From Sphingomonas mali NBRC 15500 (GTDB lineage Bacteria; Pseudomonadota; Alphaproteobacteria; Sphingomonadales; Sphingomonadaceae), in the NCBI RefSeq assembly GCF_001598415.1, contig NZ_BCYX01000023.1, positions 15,001-67,480 on the forward strand: a DNA stretch of 52,480 bases. The letters are read 5' to 3'. The position numbers were made by a program, and so were the translations under genes. This document shows, one piece after another, positions 44,397-52,480 of the stretch. The notes beneath the pieces were generated by a model. It was given only the letters and a program-made list of their open reading frames with translations. It made no database searches and was not told where the DNA came from. Positions within the stretch are counted from its first letter, which is position 1, and every line of letters starts with the position of its first letter.

Positions 44397-44595
44397 ACCA
44401 GAGCGAACCCGCGCCTTAAGGTGCGGGCCGGAGCGGGCGCCTCTAAGCGCTTGCCGCGTGTGATGCAAGCACTCCGGCGCCGGGTCGCGGGACGTTGGCG
44501 ATGTGTTGCACCGCGCCCCGCATGGTGATAGCGCGCGGCGCTTACGGTGGCGCCCCTGACGGGCGCGTCAGCCATGCCCATTTTTCAGGATGCTC

Positions 44596-44940
44596 ATGTT
44601 CATTCCTTCTGCTTATGCTCAGGTCGCCGGCGGCGCCGCTTCCGGTTCCGACGGTATCGCCATCGCGATGCAGTTCTTCCCCTTCATCCTGCTGTTCGTC
44701 GGCTTCTATTTCCTGATGATCCGCCCGCAGCAGCGGCGCGCGAAGGAACTGCGCAACGCGATCGACGCGCTCAAGAAGAATGATCAGGTGATCACCTCGG
44801 GCGGCATCCTGGGCAAGGTCAGCAAGACCACCGATAGCTATGTCGAGCTGGAAATCGCGCCCAACGTGAAGGTTCAGGTCGCGCGCGGTGCGATCACCGA
44901 GATCCTGTCGCCGACCACGGCCAAGCCGGCGAACGACTGA
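44596..44940 (+). CDS. yajC: Preprotein translocase subunit YajC
   Basis: A 114-aa single-span membrane protein of the Sec accessory complex. After a short N-terminus with 'IPSAYAQ', one helix 'FFPFILLFVGFYFLMIRPQQ' (about 30-49) ends in the family RPQQ, followed by the cytoplasmic 'VITSGGILGKVSKTTDSYVE'. I choose ATG 44596 because AGGA is 6 bases upstream; ATG 44590 is also open. Its stop overlaps the secD start (TGATG). Confidence 0.95.
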   Translation: MFIPSAYAQVAGGAASGSDGIAIAMQFFPFILLFVGFYFLMIRPQQRRAKELRNAIDALKKNDQVITSGGILGKVSKTTDSYVELEIAPNVKVQVARGAITEILSPTTAKPAND

Positions 44941-46565
44941 TGCTCGATTTCCCGCGCTGGAAAGTCCTCTCGATCTTCGGGTTCCTCGCGGTGCTGATGG
45001 CGCTCGCGATCCCGAGCTTCTTTCCCGAGGACATGACCAAAGGCTGGCCGGTCCATCCGCGCATCAACTTGGGTCTCGATCTTGCCGGCGGCAGCTATCT
45101 GCTGCTCGAAGCGGATACCAGCCAGTTGGTGACCGACCGCGTCAATCTGATGAGCGACAGCGTCGCGACCGCGATGCGCAAGGCGCCGCGGATCGATATC
45201 GGCGACATCACCACTGACGGCGGCAAGGTCAGCTTCATGCTGCGCAACGTCGCTCAGCTGGAGGATGCCCGCCAGCGCTTGTCGCAAATGACCACCGGCG
45301 CGCAGATGACGGGGCAGCGCGACTGGGACATCCAGGTGGTCGATTCGACGCGCTTCGTGATCACCCCGACCAAGGCCGGGGTCGACGAGGCGATCGACAG
45401 CGCGATGAGCGGCGCGACAGAGGTCGTCCGCCGCCGCATCGACTCGCTCGGCACGCGCGAGCCGACCATCATCCGCCAGGGCGCGACGCGCATCGTCGTC
45501 CAGGTGCCGGGCCTGCAGGATCCGACCGCGCTCAAGGCGCTGCTCGGCAAGACCGCCAAGCTCGAATTCAAGCTGGTCGACACGACGGCCGACACCGCCA
45601 AGCTCGCGGTTGGCCAGTCGCCGATCGGCGACCAGATCCTGCCTTATCCCAGCGCCGCCGGTCGCGGCTTCCCCTATGTCGGCTATCCGGCGAACAAGGT
45701 GCCGGTCATCGCGGTGCGGCGTGCGGCGATCATCACCGGTCAGGATCTGACCGATGCGCGCGTCCAGAACGATCCCCAGACCAACGCGCCGGTGGTGGCG
45801 TTCCAGTTCAACACCGAAGGCGGCAAACGCTTCGCCAAAACGACGCAGGAGAACGTCAACAAGCCGTTCGCGATCATCCTGGACGGCTCGGTGATTTCGG
45901 CGCCCAATATCGAGGGCCCGATCCTCGGCGGCAGCGGCGTCATCCAGGGCGGCTTCACTTTCCAGAGCGCGAACGATCTCGCCATCCAGCTCAAGTCGGG
46001 CGCGCTGCCCGTTGCGCTGAAGGTGATCGAGGAGCGCACGGTCGGCCCGGAACTCGGCAAGGATTCGATCGACGCCGGGATCAAGGCGTCGATCATCGCC
46101 GTGATCCTGGTCGTCGTGTTCATGCTGGTGACCTATGGCCGGTTCGGGCTCTATGCCAATTACGCGGTGGTCATCAACGTGCTGGTCATCATGGGCGTGC
46201 TCGCGGTGCTCAACGGCACGCTGACCTTGCCCGGTATCGCCGGCTTCGTGCTGACGATCGGTACCGCGGTCGACGCCAACGTGCTGATCAACGAACGCAT
46301 CCGTGAAGAAAGACGTCGCGGACGAAGCGTCATCCAGTCGGTCGAGCTGGGGTATAAGGAAGCCAGCCGCACCATTTTCGAGGCGAACATGACCCACGCC
46401 ATTTCGGGCGTCGTCATGCTGCTGCTGGGATCGGGCCCGGTGAAGGGCTTCGCGGTCGTGCTGCTGATCGGCATCGCGACCTCGGTGTTCACCGCGGTGA
46501 CCTTCACTCGCATGCTCGTCGTCATGTGGCTGCGGAAGCATCGTCCGCAGACCATCAACATTTAA
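44940..46565 (+). CDS. secD: Protein translocase subunit SecD
   Basis: A 541-aa RND-like membrane protein that with SecF uses the proton motive force to pull exported proteins across. It has one N-terminal helix, a large periplasmic P1 domain (about 40-365) with 'INLGLDLAGGSYLLLE' and 'RRRIDSLGTREPTIIRQGAT', then five helices from about 375 with 'GPELGKDSIDAGIKASIIAV' and 'GTAVDANVLINERIREE', the latter bearing the conserved proton-path Asp. Coupled to yajC by TGATG and 13 bases ahead of secF. Confidence 0.97.
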   Translation: MLDFPRWKVLSIFGFLAVLMALAIPSFFPEDMTKGWPVHPRINLGLDLAGGSYLLLEADTSQLVTDRVNLMSDSVATAMRKAPRIDIGDITTDGGKVSFMLRNVAQLEDARQRLSQMTTGAQMTGQRDWDIQVVDSTRFVITPTKAGVDEAIDSAMSGATEVVRRRIDSLGTREPTIIRQGATRIVVQVPGLQDPTALKALLGKTAKLEFKLVDTTADTAKLAVGQSPIGDQILPYPSAAGRGFPYVGYPANKVPVIAVRRAAIITGQDLTDARVQNDPQTNAPVVAFQFNTEGGKRFAKTTQENVNKPFAIILDGSVISAPNIEGPILGGSGVIQGGFTFQSANDLAIQLKSGALPVALKVIEERTVGPELGKDSIDAGIKASIIAVILVVVFMLVTYGRFGLYANYAVVINVLVIMGVLAVLNGTLTLPGIAGFVLTIGTAVDANVLINERIREERRRGRSVIQSVELGYKEASRTIFEANMTHAISGVVMLLLGSGPVKGFAVVLLIGIATSVFTAVTFTRMLVVMWLRKHRPQTINI

Positions 46566-46578
46566 GGGGCCGCTCAAA

Positions 46579-47553
46579 ATGCGCCTGCTCAAGATCGTCC
46601 CCGACGATACCAATATCGATTTCGTCCGCCTGCGCTATTGGGCGTTCGGGCTGACCACATTGCTGACCATCGCGGCGGTTGCCCTGGTGTTCATCCACCG
46701 CCTCAACATGGGTGTCGACTTCGTCGGCGGCATCATGATCGAAGAGAAGTTCATGGTCGCACCGAGCGTGGACAAGGTGCGCAAGGTGGTTGACGACCTG
46801 AAGGTCGGCGAGGCGTCGCTGCAACAGGTCGGCAGCCCGACCACGCTGTCGATCCGCCTGCCACGCCCGGAAAGCAACGATCCGGCGGCGACCAACCAGG
46901 TCGTCGAGAAGGTGAAGGCGGCGCTGTCGCAGAATTTCGCCGGCGCGCAATTCTCCAAACAGGACGCGGTGTCGGGCAAGGTATCGGGCGAGCTCGTCTG
47001 GAACGGCATCCTGGCGGTGGTCGTCGCGGTGCTGTTGATCGGCCTGTTCGCGATCTTCCGATTCGAATGGCAATTCGGCGTCTCGACCGTGGTCGCGATC
47101 ATGCACGACGTGCTGATGACCCTGGGGTTCTTCGCGCTGACCCAGCTCGAATTCGACCTCAACATCGTCGCCGCGGTGCTGACCATCATCGGCTATTCGA
47201 TCAACGACAAGATCGTCATCGACGATCGCATCCGTGAGAATATGCGCCGCTATCGCAAGATGGAGATGCGCGAGATCATCAACCTGTCGGTCAACGAGAC
47301 GCTGCCGCGCACGGTGATGACCTCGCTGACCATCCTGCTCGCGCTGTTCGCGCTGCTGATCTTCGGCGGACACGTGCTGCGTGGCTTCACCGCGGCAATG
47401 ATCCTCGGCGTGGTCGTCGGTACCTATTCGTCGATCTACGTGTCGTCCTCGCTGCTGATCACGCTCGGCCTGCGCGCCGAGCCGACGCCGGACAAGCCGG
47501 GCAAGCCCAATGCGGCGACCGGGGCGGAGCGCGTCGGACCGGGCAACAACTGA
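46579..47553 (+). CDS. secF: Protein translocase subunit SecF
   Basis: A 324-aa partner of SecD with six helices. N-terminal 'RLNMGVDFVGGIMIEEKF' is the periplasmic entry motif; the membrane part holds 'FEWQFGVSTVVAIMHDVLMT' and 'GYSINDKIVIDDRIRENMRR', the conserved Asp-rich turn. 'NETLPRTVMTSLTILLALFA' leads into the last helices. Its stop overlaps the next gene (TGATG). Confidence 0.97.
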   Translation: MRLLKIVPDDTNIDFVRLRYWAFGLTTLLTIAAVALVFIHRLNMGVDFVGGIMIEEKFMVAPSVDKVRKVVDDLKVGEASLQQVGSPTTLSIRLPRPESNDPAATNQVVEKVKAALSQNFAGAQFSKQDAVSGKVSGELVWNGILAVVVAVLLIGLFAIFRFEWQFGVSTVVAIMHDVLMTLGFFALTQLEFDLNIVAAVLTIIGYSINDKIVIDDRIRENMRRYRKMEMREIINLSVNETLPRTVMTSLTILLALFALLIFGGHVLRGFTAAMILGVVVGTYSSIYVSSSLLITLGLRAEPTPDKPGKPNAATGAERVGPGNN

Positions 47554-47924
47554 TGCGGATGGACCGTGCCCGTACCGACGGGCCGGTCGTCTCCGGCCTG
47601 AGCGCGGCTGGCTTTCGCGTCGACGACAATGTCTATCACGCCCTGGCGATCACGCCGGAGCGGGCCGATGGCTGGACTCCGCCACCGCTCGCGGCGCTCG
47701 ATCAGGGCGATCTCGACCTGGTGCTGGCACTCGATCCTCGTCCCGAATTCCTGTTGCTCGGAACCGGCCCGACACTGGTGCGGCCGCCCGTGACGCTGGT
47801 TCGCGCGCTCGAGGCGCGGGGTATCGGGATCGAGGCGATGGATAGCCGCGCGGCGGCGCGCGCCTGGGGCATGTTGCGCGGCGAGGGACGCTGGGTCGTC
47901 GGCGCCTTCTATCCGGTGGCTTGA
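47553..47924 (+). CDS. Mth938-like domain protein
   Basis: A 123-aa single-domain protein of the DUF498/Mth938 family (related to NDUFAF3). 'FLLLGTGPTLVRPP' and 'LEARGIGIEAMDSRAAARAW' are the core, ending 'GRWVVGAFYPV'. The gene follows secF in many alphaproteobacteria; the role is not established, possibly in membrane complex assembly. TGATG coupling with secF shows co-translation here. Confidence 0.92.
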   Translation: MRMDRARTDGPVVSGLSAAGFRVDDNVYHALAITPERADGWTPPPLAALDQGDLDLVLALDPRPEFLLLGTGPTLVRPPVTLVRALEARGIGIEAMDSRAAARAWGMLRGEGRWVVGAFYPVA

Positions 47925-47981
47925 TCCTGCCGTGCGCTCGGCTAGGCTCGGTGCGGGCATGGGAGCCAGGGGAGACATAGC

Positions 47982-49229
47982 ATGAAGAGGTTGCTGTTCG
48001 TCGGCACGTTGTTGATGGCGGTCGTCGCACCTGCAATGGCGCAGACCGCGCCGCCTGCGACACCGGCAGTTGTACCGCTGCCCGTGGCGCCTGCCGCTCC
48101 TCCGGCGCCCCCGCCCGTGATTATCCCGGCACCCGATTACAACACCGATGCCGGCTGGCTGTGCCTGCCCGGCCGCCAGGACGCCTGCGCGGTCGACCAG
48201 AACGTCACCGTCATCACCGGCGACGGCAAGCGCAAGGTCGTCAAGTTCAAGGCTGACCCGGCGCCCAAATATGATTGTTTCTATGTCTATCCGACCGTGT
48301 CGCTCGACCCGACGCCGAACAGCGACCTCAATATCGGGCCGGAGGAAAGGCAGGTCGCGGCATCGCAGGCCGCGCGCTTCACCGCCAAGTGCCGGGTCTA
48401 TGCGCCGCTCTATCGCCAGGTCACGCTGACCGCGCTGCGCGATATCATGGCCGGAAAGGCGAGCGCCGCCGACCGCAAGCTCGCCTATCTGGACGTCGAG
48501 GCGGCGTGGCGCGCCTATCGCGACAAATATCAGGCCGGCCGCGGCGTCGTATTGATCGGCCACAGCCAGGGGGCAGGCATTCTCAAGCAATTGCTCGCCG
48601 AGGTGATCGAGAATGACCCCAGTCAGCGCCGCTTGCTGATCGCCGCCTATCTGCTCGGCACCAACGTCGCCGTGCCGGCCGGCGGCGATGTTGGGGGTGA
48701 TTTCAAGCGGACCAAATTGTGCAAGGCGATGGATCAATATGGCTGCGTCGTCAGCTACGTGACGTTCCGCGCCGATTCGCCCCCGCCGGAGAATAGCCGC
48801 TTCGGCAAGGTGCCGCAGCCGGGCATGGTCGCGGCTTGCGTCAACCCGGCAGCATTGGGCGGCGGCAAGGCGGTGACCGATGCGATCCTGGGCACCAAGG
48901 GCGCGGGGCTCGCCAGCGCACCGATGGGGCCGTGGACCAGCGACAATGCGCCGGTGACCACCCCGTTTGTCTCGGTTCCCGGACTGATCTCCGCCGAATG
49001 CGTCTCGAACAACGGGTTCAATTATCTGGCGGTGACCGTGAACGCCAATCCCCAGGATCCGCGGACCGATACGATCGTCGGCGATGTCGTCGTCAATGGC
49101 GCGACGCTCAAGGATTGGGGGCTCCACCTGATCGACATGCCGGTCGAGATGGGCAATCTGGTCAGCCTCAGCGAATATCAGGCGGCGGCGTGGCGCGGCA
49201 CGCCGATGGATCTGCCTAAGAAGAAGTGA
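47982..49229 (+). CDS. DUF3089 family exported lipase/esterase-like protein
   Basis: A 415-aa secreted alpha/beta-hydrolase-like protein. A signal peptide at residues 1-20 ends in 'PAMAQ', then a Pro/Ala-rich linker to about 45. 'DCFYVYPTVSLDPTPNSDLN' opens the DUF3089 domain, and the nucleophile elbow is GHSQG in 'GVVLIGHSQGAGILKQLLAE'. A GGGGAGA site precedes the ATG. The last 14 bases overlap the end of the convergent glycosyltransferase gene. Confidence 0.9.
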   Translation: MKRLLFVGTLLMAVVAPAMAQTAPPATPAVVPLPVAPAAPPAPPPVIIPAPDYNTDAGWLCLPGRQDACAVDQNVTVITGDGKRKVVKFKADPAPKYDCFYVYPTVSLDPTPNSDLNIGPEERQVAASQAARFTAKCRVYAPLYRQVTLTALRDIMAGKASAADRKLAYLDVEAAWRAYRDKYQAGRGVVLIGHSQGAGILKQLLAEVIENDPSQRRLLIAAYLLGTNVAVPAGGDVGGDFKRTKLCKAMDQYGCVVSYVTFRADSPPPENSRFGKVPQPGMVAACVNPAALGGGKAVTDAILGTKGAGLASAPMGPWTSDNAPVTTPFVSVPGLISAECVSNNGFNYLAVTVNANPQDPRTDTIVGDVVVNGATLKDWGLHLIDMPVEMGNLVSLSEYQAAAWRGTPMDLPKKK

Positions 49230-50385
49230 CCAGCGTCTTCAGGTGATCGTACAGGCCGGCGGTGTTCGCTTCCCAGGTGAAGCGTTCGGCGCCGGCCCTG
49301 ACCGTCATCGGCGGCGTGTGGTCGGACAGCACCGCGGCAATGCCCGACGCGAACCCGGCCGGCGTGCGCCCGACGATCCGGCCATAAGCGCGTTCGGTCA
49401 CGACTTCGGGCGCGCCGCCGACATCGGGGATGACCAATGGGACGCCGCAGGCGAGTGCTTCCACCCAGGCATTGGCCAGGCCCTCATTCTCCGATGCCAG
49501 CGCCATGACGTCGGCGGCGGTGAGCAAGGCCGCCATCTCGCCATGCGGCACCGCACCGAGCAGCCGCACGCGGTCGGTCAGCCCCAGCGCCGCGATCTTG
49601 GTTTCCAGCGCGCCGCGATAAGCGCCTTCGCCGGCGATCAGCAGATGGACGTTGGGGAGCGCCGCGATCGCCTCGATCACGATGTCGTGGCCCTTGCGCT
49701 CGATCAGCGCGCCGGTCGACACCACCAACGGCCCGCGGACACCCAAAGCCGCCTTGGCCTCGCCGCGGTCGCGCGGGGCGAACTGGCCGAGATCGACGCC
49801 GGTGCGATGGACGCGGATGGATTCCGCCGGCATGCCCATCGCGACCATATCGCGCTTCATCGCCTCGGACACGGCGAGCAGACCGTCAGCATGTTTGCCC
49901 GCGGAGCGGACCTGGCCGGCGGTCGCCGCGGCGGTGCCCCAATGATGGACGTCGCTGCCCCGTGCCTTGATCGAGACCGGCACGCCGAATCGCCGCCCGA
50001 GCGCGACGGCGGCGGGCCCGTCGGGAAAGAAGAATGAGGCGTCGATCACGTCGAACGCGAACTCGTGCCGCAGGTTGGTCAGGAAGGGACTCAGCGCGCG
50101 AGTCAGGAAATGGACGTGGAGGCGGCCGGCGGTACCGGGCATCGCGAGGAAGCGCGGACGGTAGACGTCGACCCCTTTCCATTGCTCGCCGAGCGGAAGC
50201 GCGCCCAACTGGGCATGGCGCCCGCGCAGCGCGAGCGGAAAGGGCGGCAGCCCGATCGGCGCCACCACGCGCAACTCGACATCGGGGTGCGCGGCGAGCC
50301 CGAGCGTCTGGCGCTCGACGAACACCCCGAAATTGCGCCGGGTAGCGTCGGGAAACAGGGTCGAAAGCGTAAGGACGCGCAGCAT
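49216..50385 (-). CDS. Glycosyltransferase family 4
   Basis: A 389-aa GT-B fold enzyme using an activated sugar nucleotide. 'TLSTLFPDATRRNFGVFVER' starts the acceptor domain; the donor domain has 'VVSTGALIERKGHDIVIEAI' and the E-x7-E region 'ASENEGLANAWVEALACGVP' followed by 'LVIPDVGGAPEVV'. No signal or membrane helix is seen. It is on the same strand as, and 50 bases downstream of, manA, so a mannose-type donor is plausible but not shown. Confidence 0.92.
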   Translation of the reverse strand: MLRVLTLSTLFPDATRRNFGVFVERQTLGLAAHPDVELRVVAPIGLPPFPLALRGRHAQLGALPLGEQWKGVDVYRPRFLAMPGTAGRLHVHFLTRALSPFLTNLRHEFAFDVIDASFFFPDGPAAVALGRRFGVPVSIKARGSDVHHWGTAAATAGQVRSAGKHADGLLAVSEAMKRDMVAMGMPAESIRVHRTGVDLGQFAPRDRGEAKAALGVRGPLVVSTGALIERKGHDIVIEAIAALPNVHLLIAGEGAYRGALETKIAALGLTDRVRLLGAVPHGEMAALLTAADVMALASENEGLANAWVEALACGVPLVIPDVGGAPEVVTERAYGRIVGRTPAGFASGIAAVLSDHTPPMTVRAGAERFTWEANTAGLYDHLKTLVTSS

Positions 50386-50435
50386 CCGCCTTTCCTATAC
50401 CCCATATGGTTAATGAGCGCTGGAGCTTGTCACGT

Positions 50436-51260
50436 TCAGATGCGCTTTGTGCCCGGATAGGCGAACAGCAGGTCGCTACCCGCCGCCGCCGAGACATGCG
50501 CGGTGCCGCTGACCGTCACGCATTCGCCGGCACGCCAGGCGACGCCATCGGTCACGCCTTCACCCTTGAGCGGAGTGAGCCAGCCGGTGACGCCATCGGG
50601 CAGGGTGACGGTCCGATCGCCGCCGGCCCAGCGTTCGAGCACGAATTTCGGCCCCTCGCACAGAATCGTGCGGCCCTCTTCGACTTCGCCGACGATCGGC
50701 TTGGGTACGAACGGATTGGGGTGGGCGACCTTCAACCCGGCGTCGAGATGGAGTTCGCGGTCGCTGCCATAATCGTAGAGGCGATAGGTCAGGTCGACAT
50801 TCTGCTGGACCTCGACCAATGTAATGCCGCCGCCGATCGCGTGAACGGTGCCGGCCGGCGAATAGAGGAAATCGCCGGCCTTGACCGGCTTCCAGTCGAG
50901 CATGTCGACGATCGATCCGTCGAGTGCGCCCTGGCGCAGCTTCTCGCGCGTGGTCGGCTCCTTGGTGCCGAGCGCGATCGTCGCACCCGGTTCGGCGTCG
51001 AGAATCACCCAGCATTCGTCCTTGCCGCGCGGATAGCCCGCGGCACGCGCCGCTTCGTCATCGGGATGGTCCTGCACCGACAGCCGCTCGCTGGTGAACA
51101 GATATTTGATCAGCAGATCGGGGGTGCCCGCATCGGGAGTCTGGAACCACACCTCCCCAACCGGGTCGCCGCCGGGCGCCGGGTCGCTGAAGCCGGGCCA
51201 TAAACTGTGCCGCCCCCACGGCTTTTCGACGCGTTTGGTGGCAAGCAAGGTGGCGGTCAT
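50436..51260 (-). CDS. manA: Class I mannose-6-phosphate isomerase
   Basis: Interconverts mannose-6-phosphate and fructose-6-phosphate, feeding GDP-mannose for surface glycans. The 274-aa protein is the short form of type I PMI. Zinc ligands are in 'LSVQDHPDDEAARAAGY' (about 60-76), 'KDECWVILDAEPG' and 'YSPAGTVHAIGGGITLVEVQ' (H and E). The C-terminal jelly-roll lobe is reduced. It is upstream of the GT4 gene on the same strand, so they likely form one operon. Confidence 0.92.
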   Translation of the reverse strand: MTATLLATKRVEKPWGRHSLWPGFSDPAPGGDPVGEVWFQTPDAGTPDLLIKYLFTSERLSVQDHPDDEAARAAGYPRGKDECWVILDAEPGATIALGTKEPTTREKLRQGALDGSIVDMLDWKPVKAGDFLYSPAGTVHAIGGGITLVEVQQNVDLTYRLYDYGSDRELHLDAGLKVAHPNPFVPKPIVGEVEEGRTILCEGPKFVLERWAGGDRTVTLPDGVTGWLTPLKGEGVTDGVAWRAGECVTVSGTAHVSAAAGSDLLFAYPGTKRI

Positions 51261-51402
51261 CGGTCAAAGCCCTCCCGGGTAACGGTTTCAGGACGCGAAC
51301 GCATGGACCCGGCGACCGATCCCGCGCGCTCCAATGGCAACGCGACGAGCGGCGTAAAAGGATTGTTTGCGCCCCGCGCGTGCTGCGCTAAGACCACGCG
51401 CC

Positions 51403-52353
51403 ATGCGTATTGCCAAGTCCCGTCCCGTCGCGTTCGCGCTCATCGCTCTCCTTGCCTTGCCGATGGCGGGCTGCGCCGGCCGTGGCGGCGGCCTGAAGAA
51501 GGGCGACGTTCCCTATATCGCGCGCGATGTCGGCACGCTCTACACGCTCGCCAAGACTCGGCTCGATCAGGGCCGCTACAAGGAAGCGGCAGTGTTGTTC
51601 GACGAAGTCGAGCGCCAGCATCCTTATTCGATCTGGGCACGCCGCGCGCAGCTGATGAGCGCGTTCAGCTATTATATGGACACCGACTATACCCAGTCGA
51701 TCCAGTCGGCGCAGCGCTTCCTGGCGGTCCATCCCGGCAACCGCGACGCGCCTTATGCTTATTACCTGGTGGCGCTCGGCTATTACGAGCAGATCGCCGA
51801 CGTCACGCGCGACCAGAAGATCACCCAGCAGGCGCTCGACGCGCTGGGCGAGCTGGTTCGCCGCTATCCCAACACCAAATATGCCGCCGATGCCCGGCTC
51901 AAGATCGACCTGGTCCGCGATCACCTCGCGGGCAAGGAGATGGAAATCGGCCGTTTCTACGAAACGCGCGGGCAGTGGCTGGCGGCGACGCTCCGCTTCC
52001 GCGCCGTGGTCGACGGCTATCAGACCACGACTCACGTGCCAGAAGCGCTGATGCGCCTGACCGAAACCTATCTCGCGCTCGGCGTGCCCGAAGAAGCGCA
52101 GAAATCGGCCGCCGTGCTCGGCGCCAATTATCCCGGCACCGACTGGTACAAGCGCGCCTATAAATTGATGGAAGACCATCCCTACAAGCCGACGGCGCCG
52201 TTGGCGGCGGGCGAATTGCCGATCCCGGTCGGCTTCAAGGATGCCCAGCCGATCGCACCGGGCACGCCGGGCGTTGCCGCCAAGGACGAAGGCCGCGGCT
52301 CGACCGGCACCAGCAATACTGGCGGCGCGGGCAACGGCCCGATCCCGAAGTAA
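51403..52353 (+). CDS. bamD: Outer membrane protein assembly factor BamD
   Basis: A 316-aa lipoprotein of the BAM complex. The lipobox LPMAGC places the acylated cysteine at residue 24. The tetratricopeptide-like repeats run from about 45 to 240 ('YKEAAVLFDEVERQHPYSIW', 'QSIQSAQRFLAVHPGNRDAP', 'ELVRRYPNTKYAADARLKID'). A Gly/Pro-rich tail after about 255 is a usual feature in sphingomonads. I use ATG 51403; the frame is open 12 codons further up. Confidence 0.95.
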   Translation: MRIAKSRPVAFALIALLALPMAGCAGRGGGLKKGDVPYIARDVGTLYTLAKTRLDQGRYKEAAVLFDEVERQHPYSIWARRAQLMSAFSYYMDTDYTQSIQSAQRFLAVHPGNRDAPYAYYLVALGYYEQIADVTRDQKITQQALDALGELVRRYPNTKYAADARLKIDLVRDHLAGKEMEIGRFYETRGQWLAATLRFRAVVDGYQTTTHVPEALMRLTETYLALGVPEEAQKSAAVLGANYPGTDWYKRAYKLMEDHPYKPTAPLAAGELPIPVGFKDAQPIAPGTPGVAAKDEGRGSTGTSNTGGAGNGPIPK

Positions 52354-52374
52354 GATTAGCTCTTCCTCGCTTTA

Positions 52375-52480
52375 AGCCCTCTCCCGCAAGCGGGAGAGGG
52401 TTGGGTGAGGGTCTTCTTCCTTCTTCCAAGCGTATGCTGAAAACAGAAGAAGAAAGAAGACCCTCACCCTCCCACCGCCT
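52375..52480 (+). repeat. Palindrome and inverted pair of CCCTCTCCC type, cut by the window end
   Basis: CCCTCTCCCG-CAAG-CGGGAGAGGG (52377-52400) is followed by TTGGGTGAGGG. Arms GGGTGAGGGTCTTC... at 52403-52426 and the reverse complement at 52446-52469 match over 24 bases with one mismatch and a 19-base loop. It can act as the bamD terminator and belongs to the same general group as 11821, 12235 and 14381. Confidence 0.85.

Overview
The window reads as chromosomal DNA of a GC-rich alphaproteobacterium, most likely a sphingomonad (Sphingomonas or a close relative). This is inferred from protein resemblance (a class III PHA synthase locus, isoquinoline oxidoreductase-type molybdoenzyme, yajC-secD-secF-Mth938 order, BamD), from dense ATGA/TGATG gene overlaps, and from the many short paired palindromic repeats between genes. 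No rRNA, CRISPR array, phage gene or transposase was seen.

Layout. 0-5.4 kb: initiator tRNA with a terminator, a small conserved hypothetical gene, then a minus-strand operon: an aminotransferase-flavoprotein fusion, a family 2 glycosyltransferase and a membrane acyltransferase. 5.5-8.8 kb: an iorA-iorB molybdenum hydroxylase with a two-CXXCH cytochrome-like partner. 8.9-16.4 kb: a carbon storage region with a short PhaE-like protein, class III PhaC, a GNAT protein and an alpha/beta hydrolase on plus, and a wax ester synthase/DGAT coupled to a phasin on minus. A DUF559 gene enclosed by perfect 37-bp inverted repeats lies inside this region, and an ABC-F ATPase follows. 16.6-21 kb: ATP-grasp plus LLM flavoenzyme pair, Ada/AraC regulator, SRPBCC protein and a methyltransferase. 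21.0-27.1 kb: a peptidoglycan sugar salvage cluster (MurNAc kinase-like, AmiE-like, NamZ, sodium symporter) divergent from murQ.

27.2-31.4 kb holds redox genes: a disulfide oxidoreductase-like flavoprotein, a UBP zinc finger protein coupled to a cyclic-nucleotide-domain/thioredoxin-reductase-like protein, and a short cation transporter. 31.5-44.3 kb is an accessory stretch ending next to tRNA-Pro: a second-type FtsH, host attachment protein, sensor kinases (one a FixL with all heme-pocket residues), response regulator, nitroreductase, MFS carrier, quinone reductase-like protein, GH130 protein and BON protein. It also contains three gene remnants (a glycoside hydrolase tail, an internally deleted fixJ, a type I secretion ATPase piece), so it looks like a decaying stress or low-oxygen island. 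44.3-52.5 kb returns to core genome: tRNA-Pro, yajC-secD-secF-Mth938, a DUF3089 esterase-like protein, a glycosyltransferase, manA and bamD.

The most interesting points are the peptidoglycan-sugar cluster with a sodium symporter where Bacillus has a PTS, the DUF559 gene whose stop codon lies in the loop of its flanking repeat, the aminotransferase-flavoprotein fusion, and the FixL that has lost its FixJ.
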